Source: Arthrobacter sp. DWC3 (GTDB lineage Bacteria; Actinomycetota; Actinomycetes; Actinomycetales; Micrococcaceae). From it: a stretch of 64,000 bases of DNA. Below, piece by piece: positions 1 through 6,910 of the stretch. The stretch spans positions 50,516-114,515 of the forward strand of contig NZ_PJIP01000013.1 of assembly GCF_002929375.1 (NCBI RefSeq), read 5' to 3'. The stretch's first letter is position 1, and each line of letters opens with the position of its first letter. The notes under the pieces are model-generated. The model did no database searches, was not told where the DNA came from, and saw only the letters and a program-made list of their open reading frames with translations. The position numbers and the translations under genes were made by a program.

Positions 1-252
1 CTGTACGTCAAACCCAGCAATTGCTTTGCGTGCGACAAGACCAAGCAGAAGTTCACCGAAGCCGGGGTCGAGTTCACGGCCATCGACATCACCACCAACG
101 AGCAGGCACTGGCCTACATCTCGGAGGAGCTCGGCTACAGTCAGGCCCCGGTCGTGTTCTATGAAAAGGACGGCAGCGAAGATCACTGGTCCGGCCTCAA
201 CCCACCCAAAATCGCCCACGTCATCGCCCTCGAGGGCACGAACGGCAGCTGA
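1..252 (+). CDS. nrdH: NrdH-type glutaredoxin-like redoxin, 5' end cut by window
   Basis: The reading frame is open from the first base and ends at a TGA, giving 83 residues without the start. It shows the redox motif C-F-A-C at visible residues 8-11, the cis-proline segment APVV at 49-52 and an HWSGL segment near the C-terminus, all typical of NrdH redoxins, which supply electrons to class Ib ribonucleotide reductase through thioredoxin reductase. The family is about 75-85 residues long, so only a few N-terminal residues are probably missing. No nrdI/E/F follows, so this copy may be a plasmid-borne extra redoxin. Identity is from motifs; the physiological partner is inference. Confidence 0.85.
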   Translation: MYVKPSNCFACDKTKQKFTEAGVEFTAIDITTNEQALAYISEELGYSQAPVVFYEKDGSEDHWSGLNPPKIAHVIALEGTNGS

Positions 253-304
253 TCATCACGGCAACGTCCTTCGTGGCGTACGTGCCCGACTCACGGAGGT
301 AGGC

Positions 305-670
305 GTGAAAGATACTTCACGGCACCAGCAGGAGTTTCCTCGGATCCTCGTTAGCTTCACTCTCATGATCGTTGCTGCCGTCGTGTACTTCTTCGGCTTG
401 TTCTCTGGCGGACTGGAGGTGGACGAGACCTGCAATATTCGTCACGGCGAGCGATTCGACCTGGAGTATAGGCTGGCGCACCCTGAGCACGCAGGGCATG
501 CATTGTTCCCGCTGAGCGACCGCTGCAATGCCGACTACGACATGATCCCCTTCTGGATGAATCCGCTCCTGGTCGGACTCGTGGTCCTCGCGGTGTGGCT
601 CGTCGCTGGGGACCCGCTGCGACGGATGACTGCGGATGCTGTGCGCTGGATCCGCACACGTCAGTCCTGA
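305..670 (+). CDS. Small two-helix membrane protein, unknown function
   Basis: A 121-residue protein starting at GTG, chosen because GGAGGT lies at 295-300 with a 4-base spacer. Two hydrophobic stretches flank a polar, cysteine-containing loop: one near residues 10-31 (rich in V, F, L) and one near 80-100 (LLVGLVVLAVWLVAG). Two cysteines in the loop could form an extracytoplasmic disulfide. I do not recognise the family. It lies 52 bases after the redoxin gene and could be co-transcribed with it; a link to redox chemistry is only suggested by position. Confidence 0.7.
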   Translation: MKDTSRHQQEFPRILVSFTLMIVAAVVYFFGLFSGGLEVDETCNIRHGERFDLEYRLAHPEHAGHALFPLSDRCNADYDMIPFWMNPLLVGLVVLAVWLVAGDPLRRMTADAVRWIRTRQS

Positions 671-699
671 TACTGGAAGTGACAGGCCACCAGTGCCAG

Positions 700-739
700 T
701 AGAAAAATAGAAATGTAGAAATCTGGTTTGGTAGAAAAC
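700..739 (+). repeat. Octamer-phased TAGAAA repeats
   Basis: The hexamer TAGAAA occurs at 700, 708, 716 and 732, so on a strict 8-base period with one degenerate unit at 724. The tract is AT-rich in a GC-rich background and sits about 55 bases upstream of the next gene. It could be a protein-binding array or a target for the Lsr2 silencer encoded further on. No function is shown. Confidence 0.5.
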
Positions 740-793
740 CATGGACTTACATTCGTGAATCGCTTGTGGCAGCTTCCCTGACAGACTGGGCGG

Positions 794-1057
794 ATGCCCG
801 CGAATCAACGAGTGAGTGACCAGGTGGCCGAGTGCGCCGAGTGCGGACACACCTCGCCGCTGACCCGCACGAGAGGTGGCACGCCGCAAGGATGGGCCCA
901 CGTCGCAGACACGCAGATCACGCTCTGCCCGCTGCACCGGCCGCGGATGCCCGAGGGCTGGCAGAACATCATCCAGACGTACAAGCGGGGCGAGCTCGAC
1001 GGACAGCGCGGCGACATCAAACCGCCACCACCGTCAGGAGCCTTCGAGGACGAATAA
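794..1057 (+). CDS. Small zinc-ribbon-like protein
   Basis: An 87-residue protein with a C-x-x-C pair near residues 14-17 and a C-P-L-H-R segment near 46-50, a C4/C3H arrangement that suggests one bound zinc ion. A PEGW motif follows the second half. The next small gene (1176-1328) has the same order, C-x-x-C, PEGW and C-P-A-H, so both belong to one family. Proteins of this kind are common on actinobacterial plasmids and phages but have no assigned job. The C-terminus is acidic and proline-rich. Confidence 0.65.
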   Translation: MPANQRVSDQVAECAECGHTSPLTRTRGGTPQGWAHVADTQITLCPLHRPRMPEGWQNIIQTYKRGELDGQRGDIKPPPPSGAFEDE

Positions 1058-1175
1058 AGGAAGGCCCCAGCGGACTACGTGAATGGGGGAAAACACGTAG
1101 GCGACCAGGGCCCTCAACCACAGTTGTACTCTGTGGGAGCGCTTCCGACACAGGCAGAAAGGGCGGATCATCACG

Positions 1176-1328
1176 ATGCCGAGTCCGGCCCTGACACAGT
1201 GCTGTGTCTGCCGCGCGACGATCAGGCTTCAGGACGAGGGAAGGCCCCTGCCCGAGGGCTGGCTGTACCGAATGATCACCGTCGACGTCGGCCGCTACTA
1301 CTGCCCTGCCCACGCCCACAAAGCCTGA
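1176..1328 (+). CDS. 50-residue zinc-binding-like protein
   Basis: A short open frame, ATG to TGA, encoding 50 residues with C-C-V-C at residues 9-12, LPEGW at 25-29 and YYCPAHAH at 41-48. The layout matches the upstream 87-residue protein (C-x-x-C, PEGW, C-P-x-H), which is the main reason to believe it is coding. No strong ribosome-binding site is visible (a purine-rich GAAAGGGCGGA lies about 10 bases upstream). Likely binds one zinc through three cysteines and a histidine. Function unknown. Confidence 0.6.
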   Translation: MPSPALTQCCVCRATIRLQDEGRPLPEGWLYRMITVDVGRYYCPAHAHKA

Positions 1329-1358
1329 CCGGACGCCAGCCCTCACGAGCTCGCGGCT

Positions 1359-1571
1359 CTAATGGGCTGAAATATCAGACGCCGCTGCGGATACCAGCTG
1401 ACCGATCACCCAGATCGGGTTCCACGCATTCGCGGAAACCTCATCCCGGCAGGACTGACTCTCACACGCCATTGAGAGAGAACCCGACGCGGGGGAGTAC
1501 ACCGTCAGGGCCATGAACAAGGCCGCCAGGGTAGCGACAGCCGACAACCCAAGCCGTACACGCTCGCTCAT
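1359..1571 (-). CDS. Small membrane protein, second gene of a pair
   Basis: A 70-residue protein whose ATG lies two bases after the stop of the preceding minus-strand gene, implying translational coupling. The N-terminal helix (residues 6-28, rich in L, A, V) is followed by an outside-type segment with two cysteines and a second, weaker hydrophobic stretch. A longer frame upstream exists but would run into the neighbouring gene and lacks a better start. Family not recognised. Confidence 0.55.
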   Translation of the reverse strand: MSERVRLGLSAVATLAALFMALTVYSPASGSLSMACESQSCRDEVSANAWNPIWVIGQLVSAAASDISAH

Positions 1572-1573
1572 AT

Positions 1574-1804
1574 TCAGCCGTCCTGGCGCAGCGCGATGAT
1601 CGCTTTGGCGACGTTCCAAAGGGCCGCGATCCCGAGGACGCACATAGCCACAAATGCAAGCCAGCTGTTGCCGCCGGGAAGTTGCATGACGAAGAGCAGG
1701 CCGAACACCACAGCGCCTATGCCGTACATCAGCGCAGTGCGTTTGGTGCTGCGCGTTCGTGAGCGTGGTGGTACCTGTGCGTGGTTATTCGTCCCCATAG
1801 TCAT
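1574..1804 (-). CDS. Small two-helix membrane protein, paralogue of the protein at 29680
   Basis: A 76-residue protein with a basic, hydrophilic N-terminus (about 25 residues with RSRTRSTKR) and two transmembrane helices. The order TN, then arginine-rich, KR-x-AL, G-x-x-AVxF, GG, W, VL, A, N, KA, AL is shared with the protein at 29680-29916, so the two are paralogues. That alignment supports starting at ATG 1804 rather than GTG 1810. First gene of a two-gene unit with 1359-1571. Function unknown. Confidence 0.6.
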   Translation of the reverse strand: MTMGTNNHAQVPPRSRTRSTKRTALMYGIGAVVFGLLFVMQLPGGNSWLAFVAMCVLGIAALWNVAKAIIALRQDG

Positions 1805-1810
1805 GGTCAC

Positions 1811-2230
1811 AACTCTACGGAAGTGTCATGGCCGGCGGCCGCGGGTGTCTCACCTGTAGTGCTTCCCTGCTCTCCGCTGGGGCTCCGAGCAGGGATATGG
1901 TCCTGCGCTTCGCTTCGGCCTGTTCCGGCCAGGCTGCTCCTTCGTCGCATCCAGTCCGGGTGTTTTTTGTCTGCTGTCCTTCGGATTGTGCGTCCCCGCT
2001 CCACAGCGTCAATCGCTGCGCGACGTCGCCGGCCACAAACCTCTACGGCGCTCCTGCGTCGCTTATTTCCTCCGAGGTTTCCGTCCACCTCCGCCCTACG
2101 GGTTGAACACTGCTCCGTCGGGGACGAGCGAGCGAGCTCGCCAGCAGGCAAAAAACAACGGGGGAAGGGCCAGAACCAGCTGGCTCACCACAGGCTCTCT
2201 CCCCACCTCGTGACCCAAGGAGCAACAACC
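1811..2230. other. Non-coding leader upstream of the ParB-like gene
   Basis: About 420 bases without a credible gene between a divergent membrane-protein gene and the ParB-like gene. The first half is pyrimidine-rich and has scattered CGTCGC motifs; near 2127-2143 there is a GCGAGCTCGC palindrome. A long frame runs through this stretch into the ParB-like gene, but it lacks a ribosome site and looks like high-GC read-through. It should contain the parB promoter and perhaps a centromere-like site; neither can be defined by eye. Confidence 0.4.
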
Positions 2231-3583
2231 ATGAACAGCACCACAGCTGTCCTTGAACACCTCGACCCGACCCAGCTCACCATCGACGCCAACGTCCGCG
2301 CCGACGTCCGGCTCGATCCTGAGTTCCTGGCCTCGATCAAGCAGCACGGCGTCCTGCAGCCCGTTGTAGCTCACCGCACCGAGGCCGGTGTGCATGTCCT
2401 GTACGGGCAGCGCCGCACCCTCGCGGCCGTAGAGACTGCGCAGCCCACCATGCCCGTCTACGTTGTTGCATCGCTGACGGAGGCTGACCGGTTGGTGCAG
2501 CAGATGGTCGAGAACGACCAGCGCCTGGCTTTGAACGACCGGGACCGCGCCGAAGCGTTCCACCAGCTGTCCCTCATGGGCATCACGGCCGCGCAGATCG
2601 CCAAGAAGACTGGCACGAGGAAGACCACCGTGGAGACCGCGCTGAAGGTCCGCGCCAACACCACCGCCACCGAAGCACTCACCGCCGGGTGGACGTTGGA
2701 GCAGTCAGCGGCGCTGGAGGAGTTCAGCGACGAGGATGCGACGGTGGCACGTCTGCAGAAGATCCTGGAGGTCCAGCCCGAGCAGTTCGACCACCAGGTC
2801 GCCTACCTCCGCCAAGAGCGCGCCACCGCCCGCCTCATCGCGAACGCGAAGGCGGAGCAGGAAGCGCTCGGCAACACCGTCGTCGACGGGTACGGGACAC
2901 CGGAGAACCAGAACCCGAACATGCTCCTGCGGGCAGACGGTGAAAAGGCCACGAAGGACGACGCGAACGCCGTGGTGATCAGCACGACCTACCGCAATGA
3001 GGTTCAGGTGACACCGGTGATCGCGAACTTCCGGGACCACGGGTTCACGATCCGCGAAGGACTTGGTATGAGCCCCACGGCGGGCCAGTCCGGGCCGATG
3101 ACGGACGCGCAGAAGGAAGAGCGCCGCACGGTGATCCAGAACAATAAGAAGTGGGACGCGAGCACCGAGGTCCGGCAGGGCTGGCTGACGACCTTGCTGG
3201 GGAGGAAGACGCCGCCGAAGGGCTGGGCGCAGTTCACGGCCACGACGTTGGCGAACTACGGCAACTCGGTCGCCCGTGCGACGGCGCAGAAGCACGAACT
3301 CGCCGCCGGCCTGGCAGGGGTCACCGACCCCGACTACCGGGCGTACCGGGCACTGGTTGAGAAGCCGACAACGAACCCCGACAAGGCTGTCCTGGCGATG
3401 ATGCTCGCAGCGCACGAAGCGGACCTCAGCCGCGAATCGTGGCGGCGCCCTGGTCCCCAGGCCGCCTACTACCTCTTCCAGCTCGAGGAATGGGGCTACA
3501 CGCTCAGCGAGGTCGAGTCCCTCATCACCGCCCACGCCATGAAGGACACCAAGGGCAGCAAGGACGCGGAGCGGGCCGAGTAG
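2231..3583 (+). CDS. ParB/RepB/Spo0J-family partition-like protein
   Basis: A 450-residue protein starting at an ATG with AAGGAG nine bases upstream. Residues 10-85 form a ParB N-terminal nuclease-like domain, including VLQPVV at 41-46 and the arginine box GQRR at 59-62. Residues 117-140 form a helix-turn-helix (ITAAQIAKKTGTRKTTV). The C-terminal 250 residues are not typical of chromosomal ParB and resemble the long tails of plasmid ParB-like proteins. ParB proteins bind parS and, with a ParA ATPase, segregate plasmids; no ParA gene is visible here, so the role could instead be regulatory. The gene ends directly at a strong hairpin. Confidence 0.85.
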   Translation: MNSTTAVLEHLDPTQLTIDANVRADVRLDPEFLASIKQHGVLQPVVAHRTEAGVHVLYGQRRTLAAVETAQPTMPVYVVASLTEADRLVQQMVENDQRLALNDRDRAEAFHQLSLMGITAAQIAKKTGTRKTTVETALKVRANTTATEALTAGWTLEQSAALEEFSDEDATVARLQKILEVQPEQFDHQVAYLRQERATARLIANAKAEQEALGNTVVDGYGTPENQNPNMLLRADGEKATKDDANAVVISTTYRNEVQVTPVIANFRDHGFTIREGLGMSPTAGQSGPMTDAQKEERRTVIQNNKKWDASTEVRQGWLTTLLGRKTPPKGWAQFTATTLANYGNSVARATAQKHELAAGLAGVTDPDYRAYRALVEKPTTNPDKAVLAMMLAAHEADLSRESWRRPGPQAAYYLFQLEEWGYTLSEVESLITAHAMKDTKGSKDAERAE

Positions 3584-3585
3584 GG

Positions 3586-3616
3586 GAGTGGCGGCAGGCA
3601 GGGCCTGCCGCCACTC
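3586..3616 (+). terminator. Perfect 14-bp hairpin after the ParB-like gene
   Basis: GAGTGGCGGCAGGC at 3586-3599 pairs perfectly with 3603-3616 around a 3-base loop, starting three bases after the stop codon. The stem is very GC-rich but is not followed by a clear T run, so it is either a transcript-stabilising hairpin or a T-poor actinobacterial terminator. Confidence 0.7.
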
Positions 3617-3644
3617 ACTCCCGCTGGTGTGTGATCATGTGGGC

Positions 3645-3818
3645 ATGGACGATCTTCAACTGCAGAAACTGGAGGCCGAAGCCAGGCGTGTGCCCGACCC
3701 AGGCGGGCCCCTGAGCGATTACTCCGCCGCGTTGGTTGCGTGGGCTGCAACTCACCCCGAGCTGCCCTACAGGAGGCTGTCGCCCATCATTGACCGCTTG
3801 CTGTGGGAGCACCGGTAG
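3645..3818 (+). CDS. Small acidic hypothetical protein
   Basis: A 57-residue soluble protein starting at ATG 3645, reading MDDLQLQKLEAEARRVPD at the N-terminus, with a helical first half and a tryptophan-rich middle (AALVAWAATHPELPYRR). No known motif. It follows the ParB gene but lies beyond a strong hairpin, so it may have its own promoter. Coding is supported by composition and a plausible start; no function is proposed. Confidence 0.45.
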   Translation: MDDLQLQKLEAEARRVPDPGGPLSDYSAALVAWAATHPELPYRRLSPIIDRLLWEHR

Positions 3819-3856
3819 ATCCGTTCAGGCATCGAAGCTGCGGGTAGTTTGAGAAA

Positions 3857-3878
3857 AGGCCCAGCCCTACTGGGGCCT
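3857..3878 (-). terminator. Weak bidirectional hairpin
   Basis: AGGCCC at 3857-3862 pairs with GGGCCT at 3873-3878 around a 10-base loop. Read on the minus strand the stem is followed by TTTTC, and on the plus strand by CTATAG. It could end transcription of the small gene at 3645-3818 or of minus-strand read-through. Confidence 0.4.
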
Positions 3879-4007
3879 CTATAGATTTCCTTGTCACGAG
3901 GGAAAACCGGAGACGGAGCCATGTGGTGTGGTTCCGTCTCCACCCACTTAAGGCGCGTTCGGGCGTCGATTAGCGGTGCGGCGTTTGGTGGCTGGAATGC
4001 TGGGTAC

Positions 4008-4274
4008 ATGACAAACCAACCCCAGGACGATGAGCAGCCCAGGCCGCTGCGGTTCCTGACTTTGCAGCAGGTAGCCGACGAGTTGAACACCAAGCACAAC
4101 ACCGTCCGGGCACTCATCGCCTCAGGGGACCTGCCGGCGATTCAGATCGGCGGCCGCGGCCAGTGGCGCATTGAACGTGCCAAGCTCGAGGACTACATCA
4201 GCGCCGCCTACGCCAAGGCCCGCGTCGACATCACCCGCGGCGACGTCGACGCCTCGCCCCAGGCAGCGGAGTAG
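4008..4274 (+). CDS. Excisionase-family (MerR-like) DNA-binding protein
   Basis: An 88-residue protein with a compact winged-helix core of the excisionase/HTH_17 type: LTLQQVADELNTKHNTVRAL forms the helix-turn-helix (about residues 15-35) and IGGRGQWRIERAKLEDYI is the wing and last helix. Such proteins bind DNA as small architectural or regulatory factors for excision, plasmid copy control or transcription. The ATG at 4008 was chosen because the sequence before it contains no family homology. No integrase lies next to it, so a regulatory role is at least as likely as excision. Confidence 0.8.
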   Translation: MTNQPQDDEQPRPLRFLTLQQVADELNTKHNTVRALIASGDLPAIQIGGRGQWRIERAKLEDYISAAYAKARVDITRGDVDASPQAAE

Positions 4275-4293
4275 GGATCCCACAGGGTCCGGA

Positions 4294-4629
4294 CTAGCTT
4301 CCGTCAGCAGACTCTGCGGGGTCGGCCGGCGTGACAGCGTTCAGCCACACCCAGCCCTCGCGGTGGATCTTGATAAGCGGTTCGAGGAACCGGATCTTCA
4401 CCGCAGTTCGCGTATACGCGATCGCGTGCGCCTGAACCCGAATCGCCTTTGAGGGGTACCGCACCCACGCGTACACCCGGCGCGGTTCCGGGAAGTCGGT
4501 GGGCCGACAGTTCTCAACGTCGAGCTCGGCCGCGGTGAGCATGATCAATTCCTCGCGCATGACGAACTCCTCGATCCGCTCGTCCATCCGCTTCGCGTAG
4601 TAGGCGGCATGCTTTTTGTTCTCACCCAC
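4294..4629 (-). CDS. Hypothetical protein, 111 residues
   Basis: A minus-strand frame with good coding character: basic helical N-terminus (KKHAAYYAKRMDERIEEFV) followed by an alternating beta-like segment with several tryptophans and aromatic residues (VYAWVRYPSKAIRVQAHAIAYTRTAVKIRFLEPLIKI). It starts at GTG 4629; no strong ribosome site is visible, and an internal ATG at 4587 is an alternative start. A 142-nt repeated element (4705-4846) lies upstream in the orientation of its leader. Family unknown. Confidence 0.55.
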   Translation of the reverse strand: MGENKKHAAYYAKRMDERIEEFVMREELIMLTAAELDVENCRPTDFPEPRRVYAWVRYPSKAIRVQAHAIAYTRTAVKIRFLEPLIKIHREGWVWLNAVTPADPAESADGS

Positions 4630-4704
4630 GACCGGACAGTACGAGGCAGCGCCGACAATCAGACCCTGATCGTTTCTCCTGCTCTAGTTCCAGCCCGTAC
4701 CCAT

Positions 4705-4846
4705 GGAGGCTGTGCACGGCCACCGCTCGCTCGAGGTGAGCAATCCGGGTCGGTGACGTGGTGGGTGTGTGCAGGCGGGGCCCCTGGTTCCTGCTGTCCA
4801 TCCTGGGTGCGGGACAAGCAGCGGAGCGTGGGGGAGCTTGTGCCGT
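4705..4846 (-). repeat. Copy 1 of a 142-nt repeated intergenic element
   Basis: This segment is about 80% identical to the reverse complement of 30252-30393, with equal total length and several 1-2 base indels that break every reading frame, so it is not a coding repeat. Conserved blocks include CTCGAGGTGAG, GTCGGTGAC, GTGTGTGCAGGCGGG, TGGTTCCTGCTGTCCA and GACAAGCAGCGGAGCGTGGG; ACAAGC and GCTTGT in the last part can pair. In this orientation each copy lies upstream of a hypothetical gene. Confidence 0.75.
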
Positions 4847-4891
4847 GCCCCTGACGCTCCTATAAGAGTCAAATGACGGCCGGTGGTGCAG

Positions 4892-4926
4892 AAAGGGAGT
4901 GCACCCGGTTCGGGTGCACTCCCTTT
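4892..4926 (-). terminator. Perfect 15-bp hairpin downstream of csbD
   Basis: AAAGGGAGTGCACCC at 4892-4906 pairs perfectly with 4912-4926 around a 5-base loop. It lies 45 bases past the csbD stop on the minus strand and ends in CTTTCT there, consistent with an intrinsic terminator for csbD. Confidence 0.75.
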
Positions 4927-4971
4927 GCGTTGCTCTCGATCCAGCTGCTAAATCAGCCAAGGGATGGAGCA

Positions 4972-5145
4972 TCACTTCTTGAAGGCGTCCTTGAGCTTCT
5001 CGCCGGCCTGCTTCAGGTCACCCTTGGCCTGGTCGCCCTGGCCTTCGGCCTTCAGGTTCTCGTCGCCGGTTGCGTGGCCTGCGGCTTCTTTGCCCTTGCC
5101 GCCGAGCTTGTCCGCGGCGTTGCTGAGCTTGTCGTCCAATCCCAT
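4972..5145 (-). CDS. csbD: CsbD-family stress protein
   Basis: A 57-residue, highly charged, lysine- and alanine-rich protein beginning MGLDDKLSNAADKLGGKGKE and ending in KDAFKK, the standard CsbD layout. The ATG at 5145 is preceded by GGGAGA; an upstream in-frame start would add eleven non-family residues. CsbD proteins are small four-helix stress-induced proteins under general-stress control in many bacteria; their biochemical role is unknown. A 15-bp hairpin follows the gene. Confidence 0.88.
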   Translation of the reverse strand: MGLDDKLSNAADKLGGKGKEAAGHATGDENLKAEGQGDQAKGDLKQAGEKLKDAFKK

Positions 5146-5167
5146 GATGATCTCCCTACGGTTGACG

Positions 5168-5392
5168 TCAGTGGTCACGCAATCGGCTGATATGCCGATA
5201 CCGCCAGTCTAGGCACGGCAGGAACAAGCGAGCAGAGACCAGTGCGACCACCGCGGTGCTCACAGCAAATAGCAAGGTGCGTCCAGTAAGACGGCGAGCA
5301 TCTGCCATTGCCGCGGCGGTTGCAGGTAGTCCTCGGGCACCAGCTCTGCTGCTTTGCCTAGATCGGGGTTGAGCTGTTGGCGTAAGACTCAT
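5168..5392 (-). CDS. Possible small single-helix membrane protein
   Basis: A 74-residue frame with a basic N-terminal half and one convincing membrane helix (LLFAVSTAVVALVSARLFL, residues 40-58) followed by a basic tail. It ends 22 bases before the csbD start and might be co-transcribed. No good ribosome site and no recognised family, so this is a tentative call; the rest of 5146-5515 shows no other gene. Confidence 0.35.
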   Translation of the reverse strand: MSLTPTAQPRSRQSSRAGARGLPATAAAMADARRLTGRTLLFAVSTAVVALVSARLFLPCLDWRYRHISRLRDH

Positions 5393-5515
5393 GAGCTAAA
5401 TGACAATGATGACCCGAGTGCTATTCGTTAGACTGGTTCGCATTATGGACGACCCCCCAACGCATAGACCCACGCCCTCCACCCGCTTGAACGCCGCTTC
5501 GCCGGCTGATCGAGG

Positions 5516-6910
5516 ATGGGGGGCGGCACCTTGTATGAGTTAGTCATGATCGGCGTCGGCCTGATCCTCACGGTCGGCACCGGGATGTTCGTGGCCTCCG
5601 AATTCGCCCTCGTGAACCTCGACCGAGGTGAGCTCGAAGCCCGGGACGCCCGGGGTGAGAAGGGCTTGAAGCCCACCATCAAGGCCCTGAAGATCACCTC
5701 GACGCATCTATCGAGCGCGCAGCTCGGCATCACCCTGACGACCCTGCTCACCGGGTACACGTTCGAGCCGGCCATCAGCTCCCTGCTCCGTGAACCCCTG
5801 CTGGGCGCTGGCGTTCCCGAGGGACTTGTGCCCGGAATTGGCGCCGTCGTCGGCATCTTCATTGCCACCGTGTTCTCCATGGTCATCGGTGAGCTCGTGC
5901 CGAAGAACTTCGCCCTGGCCCTGCCGCGGCAGACCGCGAAATTCGTCGTCCCGTTCCAGGCCCTGTTCACCATGGTCCTGAAGCCCGTGATCCTGCTGTT
6001 CAACAACACCGCGAACAAGATCATCCGCTCCTTCGGCATCGAACCAAAGGAAGAGCTCTCCGGCGCCCGCAGCGCCGAGGAGCTCAGCTCCCTGGTCCGC
6101 CGCTCAGCGCTCGAGGGCTCCCTGGACCAGGACCACGCAGAGCTCCTGCACCGCACCCTGCTGTTCTCCGACCACACCGCCGACGACGTCATGACCCCCC
6201 GGGTCCGCATGACGTCCGTCCGCACCACGGACACCGCCGCCGAGATCGTCTCCACCGCGGTCACGACCGGGTACTCCCGGTTCCCCGTCATCGGTCAGGA
6301 CAACGACGACGTCCGCGGGGTCATCCACCTCAAGCAGGCCTTCGCCGTTCCCCTGGACGCACGGACGATCACCACCGCTGAGAAGCTGATGGTCGAGCCC
6401 TTGCGGGTGCCGGAATCCATGAGCGTTGACACGCTCCTCGGTTTGCTGCGCCAGCAGGGTTTGCAGGTCGCGATCGTGACGGATGAGTACGGCGGCACCG
6501 CCGGTATCGTCACTCTCGAGGACCTGATCGAGGAGATCGTCGGTGAGCTCGAGGACGAACATGACCGCACCCGCGTCGGCGTCGTTCGCACCGGTAAGTC
6601 CATCACCTTCGACGCGTCGCTCCGCCCGGACGAACTGAAGGAACGCGCCGACATCGACGTGCCCGAGGGGGAGGACTACGACACGATCGCCGGTTACATG
6701 ACCGACGAACTCGACCGGATCCCCGAACTCGGCGACGAAGCGCCACTCAGCGACGGGGTCCTGCGGGTCGAGCGGGTCCTCGGGTCCCACGTCGAACGCA
6801 TCCGTTTCACCCCGACCGATCCCGCCGAATACCCACAGAATCCTGAAGATCCGCAGAGCCGCCACGACCGAACGATCGATGAGCTGACGAAGGACCTGAC
6901 CCATGAGTGA
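5516..6910 (+). CDS. CNNM/CorC-type transporter-associated membrane protein
   Basis: A 464-residue member of the UPF0053/HlyC-CorC family. Order: DUF21 (CNNM) membrane domain, about residues 1-190, with several helices and the segment [15 protein letters not shown]; two CBS domains, about 205-330, with [22 protein letters not shown]; and a CorC_HlyC small domain, about 345-430. CNNM proteins act in magnesium or divalent-cation efflux; some actinobacterial members are called hemolysin-like (TlyC) by old homology. The stop overlaps the start of the next, paralogous gene by 8 bases, indicating a co-translated pair. Confidence 0.9.
   Translation: MGGGTLYELVMIGVGLILTVGTGMFVASEFALVNLDRGELEARDARGEKGLKPTIKALKITSTHLSSAQLGITLTTLLTGYTFEPAISSLLREPLLGAGVPEGLVPGIGAVVGIFIATVFSMVIGELVPKNFALALPRQTAKFVVPFQALFTMVLKPVILLFNNTANKIIRSFGIEPKEELSGARSAEELSSLVRRSALEGSLDQDHAELLHRTLLFSDHTADDVMTPRVRMTSVRTTDTAAEIVSTAVTTGYSRFPVIGQDNDDVRGVIHLKQAFAVPLDARTITTAEKLMVEPLRVPESMSVDTLLGLLRQQGLQVAIVTDEYGGTAGIVTLEDLIEEIVGELEDEHDRTRVGVVRTGKSITFDASLRPDELKERADIDVPEGEDYDTIAGYMTDELDRIPELGDEAPLSDGVLRVERVLGSHVERIRFTPTDPAEYPQNPEDPQSRHDRTIDELTKDLTHE

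Noticed and set aside
1781-2230. 150-codon N-terminal extension of the ParB-like protein
   Set aside because: Low-complexity translation, no ribosome site, whereas ATG 2231 has AAGGAG and begins the family similarity.
2705-3535. Antisense frame of 276 codons over the ParB-like gene
   Set aside because: Arginine/valine-rich shadow of a gene with clear ParB motifs; no ribosome site.
5443-6291. 282-codon antisense frame over the first CNNM gene
   Set aside because: Serine/arginine-rich shadow product; the plus strand encodes a complete family member.
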